Assembly: GCA_964030785.1 (NCBI GenBank)
Contig: OZ034971.1
Location: forward strand, 32,245,804 to 32,309,803
Source of the DNA: Siderastrea siderea
Lineage: Eukaryota > Cnidaria > Anthozoa > Scleractinia > Rhizangiidae
Reading direction: 5' to 3'
DNA: 64,000 nt
In this document: positions 53,701 to 54,792 of the stretch, piece by piece
How positions within the stretch are numbered: the first letter of the stretch is position 1
How the letters are laid out: each line of letters starts with the position of its first letter
Program-made: the position numbers and the translations under genes
Notes under the pieces: generated by a model
Told to the model about the DNA's origin: nothing
The model's input: the letters and a program-made list of their open reading frames with translations, nothing else
Databases searched by the model: none

Positions 53701-54792
53701 ACGCATGAAACCAGTAGCAGTATGCGGAACATGTGTCACGCATGAAACTAGTAGCAGTATGCAGAACGTAGAAGTGTAGTGTAGTTTGGTTCTATGAGGT
53801 AAAACTTCATGTCGTGACTGTTCTGAAGGATTTTGAGAAGCATTTTAATTTGGTGTTGTTCTTTCCTCGATATTATTTCTCTTTGTCTTTTGTTGTTGTT
53901 GTTGTGGTTGTGGTTGTTGTTGTTATCTTTTGGTTTCTTGTTCTTAATTTAGCGGACTGGCTTCTGGTTTACTAGACAAAGCTCTCTGACCAACTAAGTT
54001 CGGCACTTATGGCCATTAGGGAACTAACTGAGCATATTTTGTTTGCCAGCATGCGCTCGACTGTGGGAGAGGGACTGGGATCTTCTTAATCGTGCTTTCC
54101 TCGGTCATCATCATCATCCGAGCGGAACGTGTCTGTATCTGGGGGTCAGTCTACCTCGATAGCTTTGGCGAAGAAGACCGGGATCTAAGGTTGGTTGACG
54201 CGGCCGTAATTTTTAAATTTGTGTGTTTTCTTCTAGTTTTTTTTTCTTTCTTACATTCAAACCTTGAACGATATATAGTACTTTCCTTTGATGCTGTTCA
54301 AAAGATACGGTGCTAACGTTTGAGTGTGTAGGTAAATTCCTCCAGTGTAGTCGTGTGAGTGACAGGTAAAATTATTGTGGCGCAATTTGTTACTTCATGT
54401 GTCCTAGCGTAACAGATTTCCTAATCTTTTTTCACGCAGATCGCTTTGATGTGAATTGCATTCGAAAGCAGTTGCCGTTGGTCTTCTTCAGTCTATGTAT
54501 GCTAATACGAGACTTGTCGGCTTCATCGACCGATGGAGACCAACGGTCTAACCATTGCGAACTGCATTAAAGTGACTATGTCATGTGACAAATGATAACG
54601 AAAACAATCATCTCAAACCACGATCAATAACAAGCTTGTCTTCTGAATAAAATATTTTTTGTTGTTTTTTACAGACGAGGGAAACCTCTGTTCTTGAGCC
54701 GAGAACGTTTTGCTAGACTTCAAGAACAGTGGCTCACTCACAGTTTTGATCACATGTGCAAGAGATGGAAGCGTCACATGAACACATTGTAG
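670..54792 (+). CDS. UBR3: UBR3 E3 ubiquitin-protein ligase, 5'-incomplete, 45 exons
   Basis: RING-type E3 ligase of the UBR family; the mammalian protein works with RAD6-type E2s (UBE2A/B). Exons: 670-812, 1947-2314, 4851-5085, 7357-7533, 8750-8883, 9209-9289, 10752-10817, 10930-11019, 11511-11639, 12799-12851, 14229-14368, 15587-15672, 16625-16684, 16765-16831, 22175-22271, 23583-23727, 24485-24583, 25044-25134, 26242-26391, 27696-27813, 28024-28084, 29114-29179, 29787-29919, 30799-30975, 32320-32608, 33377-33550, 34224-34318, 34788-34943, 36303-36436, 37005-37115, 37502-37645, 44451-44519, 45731-45879, 46098-46168, 46654-46762, 47037-47140, 48153-48202, 48375-48455, 49114-49215, 50930-51055, 51487-51681, 51964-52031, 52682-52835, 54050-54189, 54675-54792. 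All junctions agree in phase, giving 1,867 codons plus TAG. Motifs match animal UBR3: FCHRHG (UBR-box end), [64 protein letters not shown]. Borders are inferred by eye; the starts of exons 11, 14 and 26 are the least certain. Confidence 0.95.
895..1186. mobile_element. MITE family A (CCCTTTAAGCCC ends), diverged copy
   Basis: The left end CCCTTTAAGCCCC and right end GGGGCTT are inverted. The interior shares TGTAAGGAGAAATTAC with the other copies but is about 80 bp longer. Confidence 0.65.
1947..5085 (+). CDS. UBR3: UBR3 exons 2-3: N-terminal helical body
   Basis: Exon 2 (1947-2314) encodes a helical segment, a Ser-rich loop ([13 protein letters not shown]) and then [20 protein letters not shown]. 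It ends in phase 0 at NTEYK before a GT donor. Exon 3 (4851-5085) continues with [19 protein letters not shown] and [21 protein letters not shown], a segment strongly conserved in animal UBR3. The 2.5-kb intron between them holds a MITE starting 24 bp after the exon 2 donor and a duplicate of the exon 3 acceptor region at 3154-3295. Confidence 0.92.
2338..2550. mobile_element. MITE family A, copy next to the exon 2 donor
   Basis: The ends are CCCTTTAGGCCCC and GGGCTTAAAGGG. The interior has TTCTCCTTAC, TTTCTTATGGAACTA and AGACATCTTAGCCTTGGTGA, shared with the copies at 9715 and 62068. It begins 24 bp after the UBR3 exon 2 donor, so read-through of that donor enters the element. Confidence 0.85.
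3154..3295 (+). repeat. Duplicate of the exon 3 acceptor region (decoy exon start)
   Basis: About 140 bp nearly identical (roughly 7 differences) to 4738-4880. It covers the end of intron 2, the CAACAG acceptor and the first 30 coding bases of exon 3 (GAG GCA TTT ACC...). After the duplicated part the frame reads into Asn-Asn-Asn-Tyr and a TAA, so use of this acceptor would truncate the protein. It lies 1.58 kb before the true exon 3. Confidence 0.9.
3296..4737. mobile_element. 1.44-kb insertion between duplicated exon 3 borders
   Basis: The segment between the two copies of the exon 3 border duplication. It has AT-rich ends (ATAATAATTATT on the left, repeated CTATAATTATAC on the right) and a strong inverted repeat near the right end. 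I see no transposase or reverse transcriptase. The family is unknown and the terminal inverted repeats are weak at best. Confidence 0.6.
4577..4692. repeat. Inverted repeat, 116 bp
   Basis: The arms begin and end AACAATTATTCTAC / GTAGAATAATTGTT and continue with GGATATC and TAACCAAC; the centre is GGCGCTACGCGCC. It is imperfect but extends over most of the length. Similar short palindromes are widespread in coral introns. Confidence 0.8.
5161..5342. mobile_element. Foldback MITE, 182 bp
   Basis: Inverted arms of about 50 bp: AATAGGCCATTTCCGAGTTG and TTCAAAGCGAGTCTT on the left, AAGACTCGCTTTGAA and CTTGGAAATGGCCTATT on the right. Confidence 0.88.
5538..5853. mobile_element. MITE family B, copy 1
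   Basis: Begins TATAGACAAGAGTGTTTTAG. It contains the palindromic ATATCGATGACGTCAT, then GAAAATTACACGGTG, and ends in an inverted AAATAAAATTCATATCTTCA block. A second copy in opposite orientation lies at 30117-30431. Confidence 0.85.
7357..12851 (+). CDS. UBR3: UBR3 exons 4-10: conserved helical core
   Basis: Seven exons (7357-7533, 8750-8883, 9209-9289, 10752-10817, 10930-11019, 11511-11639, 12799-12851) cover about residues 249-492 of the visible protein. Landmarks are [75 protein letters not shown] and [18 protein letters not shown] and the CHFCNSM region are signature stretches of the UBR1/2/3 family body. All seven have GT-AG introns and consistent phases. Several introns carry MITE-like inserts. 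Confidence 0.94.
8288..8497 (-). mobile_element. tRNA-derived SINE, copy 1
   Basis: Read on the - strand it starts with a tRNA-like head containing GGCCGAGTGGCTTAGGGC (A box) and a decayed B box. The body CTAGCTGGAGTTGTTTCTCG and an AT-rich tail follow. It matches 47344-47554 over its length with scattered differences. The head resembles a class II tRNA (Leu/Ser-like). Confidence 0.85.
9300..9711. mobile_element. MITE family C, diverged copy
   Basis: Inverted ends AGAACGGTCCTTCC / AGGAGGCACCATCCTTAG. Inner blocks are AGCAAATCTTAGCACGGGCT and its inverse GCCCTTGCTAAGATCTGCTT. A better-preserved copy is at 26463-26800. Confidence 0.7.
9715..9912. mobile_element. MITE family A, copy
   Basis: Begins CCCCTTTAAGCCC and ends TTAGGGCTTTA. 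The interior matches 2338-2550 closely (AAGACATCTTATCCTTGGTG, CTTCCTTTATTCTC). Confidence 0.82.
10320..10637. mobile_element. Palindromic MITE, about 155-bp arms
   Basis: Near-symmetric: TCTAAATTCCAACTCTTTTT, TTGCCTATTTTCGCTTTTAA and TTTTTATGACGTCAAATGGT on the left are mirrored by ACCATTTGATGTCATAAAAA, AAAAGCAAAAATAGGCAATA and AATTGGAATTTAGA on the right. It sits at the edge of a fragment related to family C (10226-10319). Confidence 0.87.
11770..12312. mobile_element. MITE family D copy, interrupted by another element
   Basis: The left part (CAGTTCCTCCCATAATTTTG) and right part (AAGCTTTTTGTGTTGAGTAT through TTTTTGCGTTTGACCATAAT) match the two halves of the family D copies at 37848 and 58075. 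Between them about 260 bp match one end of the element at 26883-27535 (GCGCAATACAATTGAATGGA), which points to a nested insertion. Confidence 0.65.
12852..14228 (+). other. UBR3 intron 10
   Basis: About 1.4 kb, AT-rich. Weak internal inverted blocks occur (ACTCGAGGGACTGGTTATGA near 13215 and its partial inverse near 13450, TTCATAACCAGAATCC), suggesting an old MITE. I see no exon or RNA gene. Confidence 0.5.
14229..16831 (+). CDS. UBR3: UBR3 exons 11-14, including a U12-spliced junction
   Basis: Exon 11 (14229-14368) encodes [10 protein letters not shown]...[15 protein letters not shown]. Exon 12 (15587-15672) encodes [20 protein letters not shown] and ends THSQLVDL. Exon 13 (16625-16684) starts IPDKPGQ. 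Exon 14 (16765-16831) encodes [20 protein letters not shown]. The [17 protein letters not shown] block matches UBR3 closely. Exon 12 to exon 13 is joined through an AT-AC intron. The start of exon 11 is ambiguous: AG acceptors before 14193, 14229 and 14234 all keep the frame. I chose 14229 because it puts a Phe where UBR3 has one after the Glu-Arg/Ser pair. Confidence 0.88.
15673..16624 (+). other. U12-type AT-AC intron in UBR3
   Basis: No GT donor exists at the end of exon 12. The sequence after THSQLVDL is ATATCCTTTT, the exact U12 AT-AC 5' splice consensus. The intron ends TCCAC, and CCCTTAAC at 16608-16615 is a near-consensus U12 branch site whose branch A lies about 10 nt before the AC end. 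Splicing at these sites joins CTC to ATC CCA, giving DL-IP, the dipeptide junction found in animal UBR3. Donor, branch site, spacing, acceptor, phase and protein all agree. Confidence 0.93.
17466..18728. mobile_element. 1.26-kb element with 65-bp terminal inverted repeats
   Basis: Left end AACCTCGTTCCCAGGGTCCT...CCCTGGTTTCGGCTGGTCAC; right end is its inverse, GTGACCAGCCGAAACCAGGG...AGGACCCTGGGTACGAGGTT, with 2-3 mismatches. Flanks GGCCCATGG / GGCCCACGG look like a 9-bp target duplication with one change. The interior contains short open frames, none recognisable as a transposase, so it is probably non-autonomous. Confidence 0.85.
18729..22174 (+). other. Right part of UBR3 intron 14
   Basis: Apart from the 190-bp repeat region this stretch contains only short frames (under 110 residues) with no recognisable protein motif. 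A small ORF at 21816-22112 encodes hydrophobic residues ([20 protein letters not shown]) like one membrane helix. It has no splice or homology support and is not called as a gene. Confidence 0.5.
19361..20575. repeat. Roughly 190-bp unit, two tandem copies and a third dispersed
   Basis: GATTCTGACGATGTGTTTGT starts at 19361 and again at 19551. The shared part includes GATAATCATGTTTTTATA and CAGTTGTGGACAAA. A further block with AAGCGATAAGACAGATGAGC and TGAGTCATCAGATTTTAAAC occurs at 19474-19520 and again at 20498-20540. Inside the interval a second small duplication (AAAGCCTCACTTGTCTCCCC, then AAAAGCCTCACTTATCTCCC) lies at 19830-19925. Confidence 0.8.
22175..24583 (+). CDS. UBR3: UBR3 exons 15-17
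   Basis: Exon 15 (22175-22271) encodes [18 protein letters not shown] and [13 protein letters not shown], a conserved UBR3 block. Exon 16 (23583-23727) has [12 protein letters not shown] followed by [13 protein letters not shown]. Exon 17 (24485-24583) has [20 protein letters not shown]. The order matches the vertebrate protein up to the helix before its variable, weakly conserved middle. Exon 16 is preceded by ATGTT- and ATTTT-type simple repeats that run almost into its acceptor. Confidence 0.92.
22571..22938. mobile_element. MITE with TTTAAAGGGGCATAGTCACG ends
   Basis: TTTAAAGGGGCATAGTCACG at the left, CGTGACTGTGCTCCTTTAA at the right. About 370 bp with no coding content. The ends resemble those of the element at 61037-61428. 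Confidence 0.88.
23449..23576. repeat. ATGTT then ATTTT pentanucleotide repeats
   Basis: A run of ATGTT units with decay, followed by ATTTT units, ending six bases before the UBR3 exon 16 start. No function suggested. Confidence 0.92.
25044..29919 (+). CDS. UBR3: UBR3 exons 18-23: extra helical segment
   Basis: Six exons (25044-25134, 26242-26391, 27696-27813, 28024-28084, 29114-29179, 29787-29919) encode about residues 724-929. Phrases include [75 protein letters not shown] and [15 protein letters not shown] do not recognise this stretch from vertebrate UBR3, where the corresponding part is shorter and Ser/charge-rich. The segment is in frame with both neighbours and every intron has GT-AG ends, so it belongs to the same transcript. 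It looks helical and folded rather than a loose linker; its role is unknown. Confidence 0.85.
25526..25671. mobile_element. Short foldback MITE, 146 bp
   Basis: CTACAGTTGACTCCCGATAA at the left and TTACCGGGAGTCAACTGTAG at the right, with inner inverted GGTTCGAG/CTCGAACC-type blocks. Confidence 0.9.
26463..26800. mobile_element. MITE family C, copy
   Basis: The left arm TTAAGGACGGTGCCTCCTAA continues through AGCAGATCTTAGCAAGGGCT. The right arm carries the inverse CCCTTGCTAAGATCTGCTTT and ends TTAGTGGGCAAATTCCTTAA. Arms are over 100 bp, imperfect. Confidence 0.82.
26883..27535. mobile_element. MITE with TTAAGGTGATTCCAT ends, 653 bp
   Basis: TTAAGGTGATTCCATTC at the left and GATGGAATCACCTTAA at the right. 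One end is shared with the insert inside 11770-12312. It contains a GC-rich alternating block (CGCGCACACGAGCGCGTGCG). Confidence 0.87.
28160..28500. repeat. Interspersed repeat fragment upstream of the truncated LINE
   Basis: Contains CTGGATGGGATGTTACTCCA, GCAGGGCTCTTCCCCAGCAT and CTGGGTGGAGAGGGACA, phrases I associate with a common coral interspersed repeat ending in a tRNA-like region. The right side is decayed. The assignment is from memory only. Confidence 0.4.
28550..29030 (+). mobile_element. 5'-truncated CR1/L2-like LINE fragment
   Basis: The 132-residue frame at 28556-28954 matches the end of CR1/L2/Jockey-type reverse transcriptase ORFs: [20 protein letters not shown], then [41 protein letters not shown]. 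It is followed by the characteristic GCATTGAGAC 3' region and a TTA microsatellite tail. The element lacks the endonuclease and the catalytic RT and cannot move by itself. Confidence 0.92.
29447..29540. mobile_element. Half-copy of palindromic repeat family E
   Basis: GATCGTCCGGGTGAGTGTAG through ACAACCTGAGCGGAAGTCAT, matching the left arm of 35190-35396. Confidence 0.82.
30117..30431. mobile_element. MITE family B, copy 2 (opposite orientation)
   Basis: Reverse-complement match to 5538-5853: TTTACACGTCAGCGCG, GAAAATAAAATTCAT, GATGACGTCATCGATATCC, CTCACTAGTGAGGATAT and AAACACTCTTGTCTATAT at the right end. Confidence 0.85.
30799..32608 (+). CDS. UBR3: UBR3 exons 24-25: acidic S/T/P linker with UBA-like motif
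   Basis: Exon 24 (30799-30975) begins with a low-complexity S/T/P/E stretch and ends [17 protein letters not shown]. Exon 25 (32320-32608) starts [22 protein letters not shown]. Together they read as a roughly 40-residue UBA-like three-helix motif of the kind at the N-terminus of FAF1/UBXN-type proteins (FxxxTxA, A..L..C.G.LE.AI..HF). A long acidic and Ser-rich linker follows, then [14 protein letters not shown], which re-aligns with vertebrate UBR3. The ubiquitin-binding role is inferred from the motif only. The motif is split by the phase-1 intron 30976-32319. Confidence 0.85.
31824..31974. repeat. Near-perfect hairpin, about 73-bp arms
   Basis: ACTACTATTTTGTAACCGCT...GTTGCATGACAGAG, loop TGACG, then CTCTCTGTCATGCAACCATA...AGCGGTTACAAAATAGTAGT. 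Only one or two differences exist between the arms, so it is young or recently corrected. UBR3 intron 24. Confidence 0.92.
32870..33055 (+). repeat. Fragment related to the 57386-59370 arms
   Basis: Shares CCAAAGAACGCGC, TTTGGGAACTAATTT, TTTGACAAATGTTCTTTGCA, ACCCATCCGTAGCAAAT and ATTCTCATATG-type blocks with the right arm at 59118-59370. Diverged. Confidence 0.6.
33377..34318 (+). CDS. UBR3: UBR3 exons 26-27: pre-RING helix
   Basis: Exon 26 (33377-33550) encodes [20 protein letters not shown] followed by a Gly/Ser/Pro/Asp-rich loop and ends ARARR. Exon 27 (34224-34318) encodes [20 protein letters not shown], the basic Arg/Gln/Lys helix that sits before the RING in UBR1/2/3 and is among the most conserved parts of UBR3. 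The exon 26 acceptor (AAG at 33374-33376) has an indifferent pyrimidine tract, so its start is less secure than the others. The phases fit at both ends. Confidence 0.87.
34788..37645 (+). CDS. UBR3: UBR3 exons 28-31: RING finger
   Basis: Exons 34788-34943, 36303-36436, 37005-37115 and 37502-37645. Exon 28 opens the RING with CVICGQ. Exon 29 is a spacer ([20 protein letters not shown]). Exon 30 carries [10 protein letters not shown] and exon 31 carries [11 protein letters not shown]. This gives the Cys/His ligand set of the RING-H2-like domain, with a long loop between ligand pairs 1 and 2 as usual for UBR1/2/3. The ligands span about residues 1201-1333 of the visible protein. The domain binds the ubiquitin-loaded E2. 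A reading frame at 36067-36180 after a plausible acceptor was not used, because direct joining of 34943 to 36303 restores a conserved QPSA-VL junction. Confidence 0.94.
34960..35127. mobile_element. MITE family A, left end lost
   Basis: Starts inside the element (ATGCATATTCTCC) and runs through AAGGAGAATTTG, AGACATCTTTTCC and CATCACTGTTAGGGCTT. The left terminal repeat is missing. Confidence 0.78.
35190..35396. mobile_element. Palindromic repeat family E, both arms
   Basis: The left arm GTCATAAAAGTATGATCGTC...ACAACCTGAGCGGGAGTCGT is mirrored by GACTTCCGCTCAGGTTGTCA...GGGCGATCATACTTCAACGAC. Arms are about 100 bp with a short centre. I recall this as a very common repeat of coral genomes. Confidence 0.88.
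37409..37482. repeat. TTTA/TTCA microsatellite
   Basis: TTTA tetranucleotides turning into TTCA, ending about 20 bp before UBR3 exon 31. A similar TTTA tract lies at 45123-45155. Confidence 0.92.
37848..38146. mobile_element. MITE family D, complete copy
   Basis: Terminal inverted repeats CACAGCGGTCAAACGCA / TGCATTTGACCGCTGTG. Internal blocks AAGCTTTTTACGTTGAGTAT and AAGTTTTGCCGGCGTAAAAT are shared with 58075-58381. Confidence 0.9.
38370..38569. repeat. Left copy of 200-bp LINE-flanking direct repeat
   Basis: Runs from AATTTGAAG to CAAACGCCA and is identical over all 200 bases to 44211-44410. The flanking bases differ immediately outside it (G/C on the left, C/A on the right). It is interpreted as a target-site duplication of intron sequence. 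Confidence 0.95.
38806..42495 (-). CDS. LINE ORF2 protein: endonuclease-reverse transcriptase, 1,229 aa
   Basis: Domains in order: an APE-like endonuclease at about residues 5-240, with catalytic-type residues in SLNARGLN (Asn13), FLQETYS (Glu42), GGDFNCAL and SDHSAIIL; then a linker rich in charged helices; then the reverse transcriptase at about residues 495-760, with [36 protein letters not shown] and the catalytic [12 protein letters not shown]-terminal Cys/His motif C-x2-C-x7-H-x4-C sits in [17 protein letters not shown]. It performs target-primed reverse transcription. The length is normal for L1/Tx1 ORF2 and all catalytic motifs are present. Confidence 0.96.
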   Translation of the reverse strand: MTTPFKASFCSLNARGLNQTRKRRQLFRWLHNYKFDVIFLQETYSTENIEAMWKSEWGGNFFFSHGTNHSKGVAILFNPKLDVRIKNIIADKNGRYILLEASLYDSTFLLCNIYSPNDNNSQKIFFSKLNDTLREYADMQIILGGDFNCALAPLDKTGGTSIERKKAVISEIKNLCKTYNLQDVWRSQHPNQSQYTWRNNSLKVQCRLDYWLVSKDLSNSVKDSTIVHYTLSDHSAIILNLQSKEYTQRGPSFWKINNSLLHDEKFIQELSNKIPDFKTKHNYLEDKGLYWDMIKMEVRGFCVKYTKRKNRERRNAEKNLQTQIDHLMTLLKTERSKENILKFYRLRAELNAIAEYRTKGAIIRSRTRWHEQGEKNTKYFLNLEKRHHFKTHISKLKTNDDREITTPNDILEQGKMFYKNLYTAAPCNNPKYNLFFENPNLAKLDETGKNELEHPLSNEECLHILEQCAKGKCPGSDGLSVEFYLRFWSMLGEELVQSLNYGFEHQHLNITQKQGIIKVIPKKRKDKLYLENWRPLTLLNVDYKIATKAIAHRISNVLPKIINDDQTGYVKERYIGQNIRLIMDIMKVTELENIPGLAIFIDFKKAFDTVDWNFLHKTLQAFNFGPCIQKWIKTFYTDCSSCFINNGYASEFFMPERGVRQGCPLSGILFVLCAEILANAIRTDKTIQGINIHNKEFKLSQYADDTTAFVSDLKSANNLFQLLSNFQECSGLEINKSKTEGMWLGANRNNTTEPLGIAWPSNSILALGIHFSHDDEVAYKKNFEQKLNSMKSLLNLWYPRNLTLYGRITILKSLAISKLVYNTSVLTFPSKFVNMVNQAITQFVWNKKVKIKQKTMIGPREKGGLDMPDFEIINDALKVSWIKRLNDSNETSSWSYIPLSYLRDVGGLFLLQCNFDLKALKIEIPLAFYSEALYAWGKINYFSPNTKEQVLNEIIWNNRFIKVGGVSVYYKKWHEAGVIKIKDIFQNNAFLSFPEFCSRFKIKANFLTYHGVCHSIPREWVNILKGNIQAPLDGEDNNRIPLNKLSCKSATRFFVKKKFVTPTAEKRMVKANLNEKTIQLIYSLPFKVTKDTRLAIFQFKIIHHILPTNSTLFRDALKETDKCHLCSERQTLAHLFASCSKVKSFWSLFTNWWNLKNSESITLDENMIIYGVANDFSRRLGLNLCLIIAKHYIYTASRKEEEYYWEAFMAVLESKIQIEMHKSKKQIQL
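43149..44117 (-). CDS. LINE ORF1 protein, 322 aa
   Basis: RNA-binding chaperone-type ORF1 of an L1/Tx1 element. After a basic, Lys-rich N-terminus ([15 protein letters not shown]) there is a long coiled coil at about residues 50-140 (heptads such as [20 protein letters not shown]). An RRM-like region follows ([15 protein letters not shown]) with HRVGK, then a short Gln tract at about residue 195 and the C-terminal domain ([17 protein letters not shown]). This order is typical of L1 ORF1. No stop or frameshift interrupts it. The Gln tract comes from a CAA repeat at 43518-43541 and is probably variable. Confidence 0.9.
   Translation of the reverse strand: MHSFQSQKSSSTCDVKIGSPREIMSKEDKKDKKRPRGSSSTDGEEDKILEKLFSIQTRIDDGFTKMEDAMTDLKQELKQDILAIKNELDELKKSTESAWVEINTLKEENESIKKQMASTLSENAKLSEAVNGLKDRVIKQEDYSRRENLRILNIPENQGETNEQCCDKVKEVVTALGLDPNEIRYHAIHRVGKQQQQQQQENLPAASSHQSDTTTSDQAHRPRDRPRPILVRFVSRMDADAVWGKRKELLQNPALSSVFIDKDLSAESAKIRGKLRAALRKSKELNISRAFIKGNKLFVNSSSYTVDNIPEYLLPSKHGNDH
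44211..44410. repeat. Right copy of 200-bp LINE-flanking direct repeat
   Basis: Identical to 38370-38569. It is followed after 40 bp by the acceptor of UBR3 exon 32, so this copy restores the natural sequence upstream of the splice site. Confidence 0.95.
44451..47140 (+). CDS. UBR3: UBR3 exons 32-36: after the LINE insertion
   Basis: Exons 44451-44519, 45731-45879, 46098-46168, 46654-46762 and 47037-47140. They encode a charged helix ([20 protein letters not shown]), [27 protein letters not shown] joined to [13 protein letters not shown], and [16 protein letters not shown]. The last matches the position of a conserved LLLIQ.LMMP.PL helix in vertebrate UBR3. Exon 32 lies only 40 bp after the right-hand copy of the LINE-flanking repeat. 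Exon 33 follows directly after the long CTAC tract. Exon 34 ends at a GC donor. Confidence 0.9.
44874..44946 (+). mobile_element. Degenerate tRNA-like sequence, SINE head or tRNA pseudogene
   Basis: A D-arm (TGGC TTGGTAGA GCCA), a CTAGCAA anticodon-loop-like stretch (AGC, Ala-like) and GGGTTCGAATC (B box) occur in the right order. The anticodon stem and T stem contain mismatches and no good acceptor stem forms. It is therefore not called as a functional tRNA gene. Confidence 0.6.
45281..45710. repeat. CTAC microsatellite, about 430 bp
   Basis: Nearly pure CTAC repeats from 45281 to about 45378, then interrupted variants (CTGC, CCAC, TTCC, CTAT). Long open frames of Thr/Tyr/Leu/Pro here are an artefact of the repeat. 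It runs to within 20 bp of the exon 33 acceptor at 45729-45730 and supplies its pyrimidine-rich tract. Confidence 0.97.
46169..46653 (+). other. GC-AG intron in UBR3
   Basis: Exon 34 ends TTTG followed by GCAAGT, an otherwise perfect donor with C in place of T, as usual for GC-AG introns. The acceptor is CAG at 46651-46653. Joining restores the phase (G + GT) and the conserved KSCFG-PLMRAF reading. No nearby GT donor gives both the frame and the protein. Confidence 0.8.
47344..47554 (-). mobile_element. tRNA-derived SINE, copy 2
   Basis: On the - strand: GGCTGCATGGCCGAGTGG (A box), GGATTTCAACTCGGTCGCC, and GGGTACAAATCC (B-box-like), then the same body and tail as the copy at 8288-8497. This copy keeps the better B box. 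It lies in UBR3 intron 36. Confidence 0.87.
48153..51681 (+). CDS. UBR3: UBR3 exons 37-41: C-terminal helical region
   Basis: Exons 48153-48202, 48375-48455, 49114-49215, 50930-51055 and 51487-51681. They encode [72 protein letters not shown] and [20 protein letters not shown]. The WSP..(V/M)E..LQD.CL.FLR block matches animal UBR3. All introns are GT-AG and phases are consistent. The intron 49216-50929 holds a foldback element. Confidence 0.92.
49310..50174. mobile_element. Foldback DNA element, 865 bp, with target-site duplication
   Basis: Ends TAGCCTGCCTAGCAGGCGCT / CGGCTGCTACGTAGGTA (inverted). The next inverted block starts AAGGTTACTCCGGACCTTCG and is mirrored at CGAAGGTCCGGAGTAACCTT. 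Arms of roughly 230 bp carry GAAAGCTTAATAAATGTAGA and its inverse. It is flanked by CCTCACATC / CCTCAAATC. A related empty site is visible at 53157-53240. Confidence 0.88.
51964..54792 (+). CDS. UBR3: UBR3 exons 42-45: Cys-rich C-terminal cap and stop
   Basis: Exons 51964-52031, 52682-52835, 54050-54189 and 54675-54792. Exon 43 has the cysteine cluster [20 protein letters not shown] and YECIQ. Exon 44 reads [13 protein letters not shown] then [20 protein letters not shown] and GEEDRDLR. Exon 45 has [29 protein letters not shown] and the TAG at 54790-54792. This is the diagnostic C-terminal domain of UBR1/2/3-type ligases, a zinc-binding cap that packs on the RING side. Its near-complete match to animal UBR3 fixes the identity of the gene. 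Confidence 0.96.
53425..53769. repeat. 37-bp minisatellite, nine copies plus a partial
   Basis: The unit begins AGTATGCAGAACATGTGTCA and continues CGCATGAAACTAGTAGC. The second copy is 35 bp. Copies differ at a few positions (AGCGTG/AGTATG, CTAG/CCAG). It lies in the intron between exons 43 and 44. Confidence 0.97.

Noticed and set aside
53425..53769. Regularly spaced repeats that could suggest a CRISPR array
   Set aside because: Units are directly adjacent with no variable spacers, in an animal intron; it is a minisatellite.
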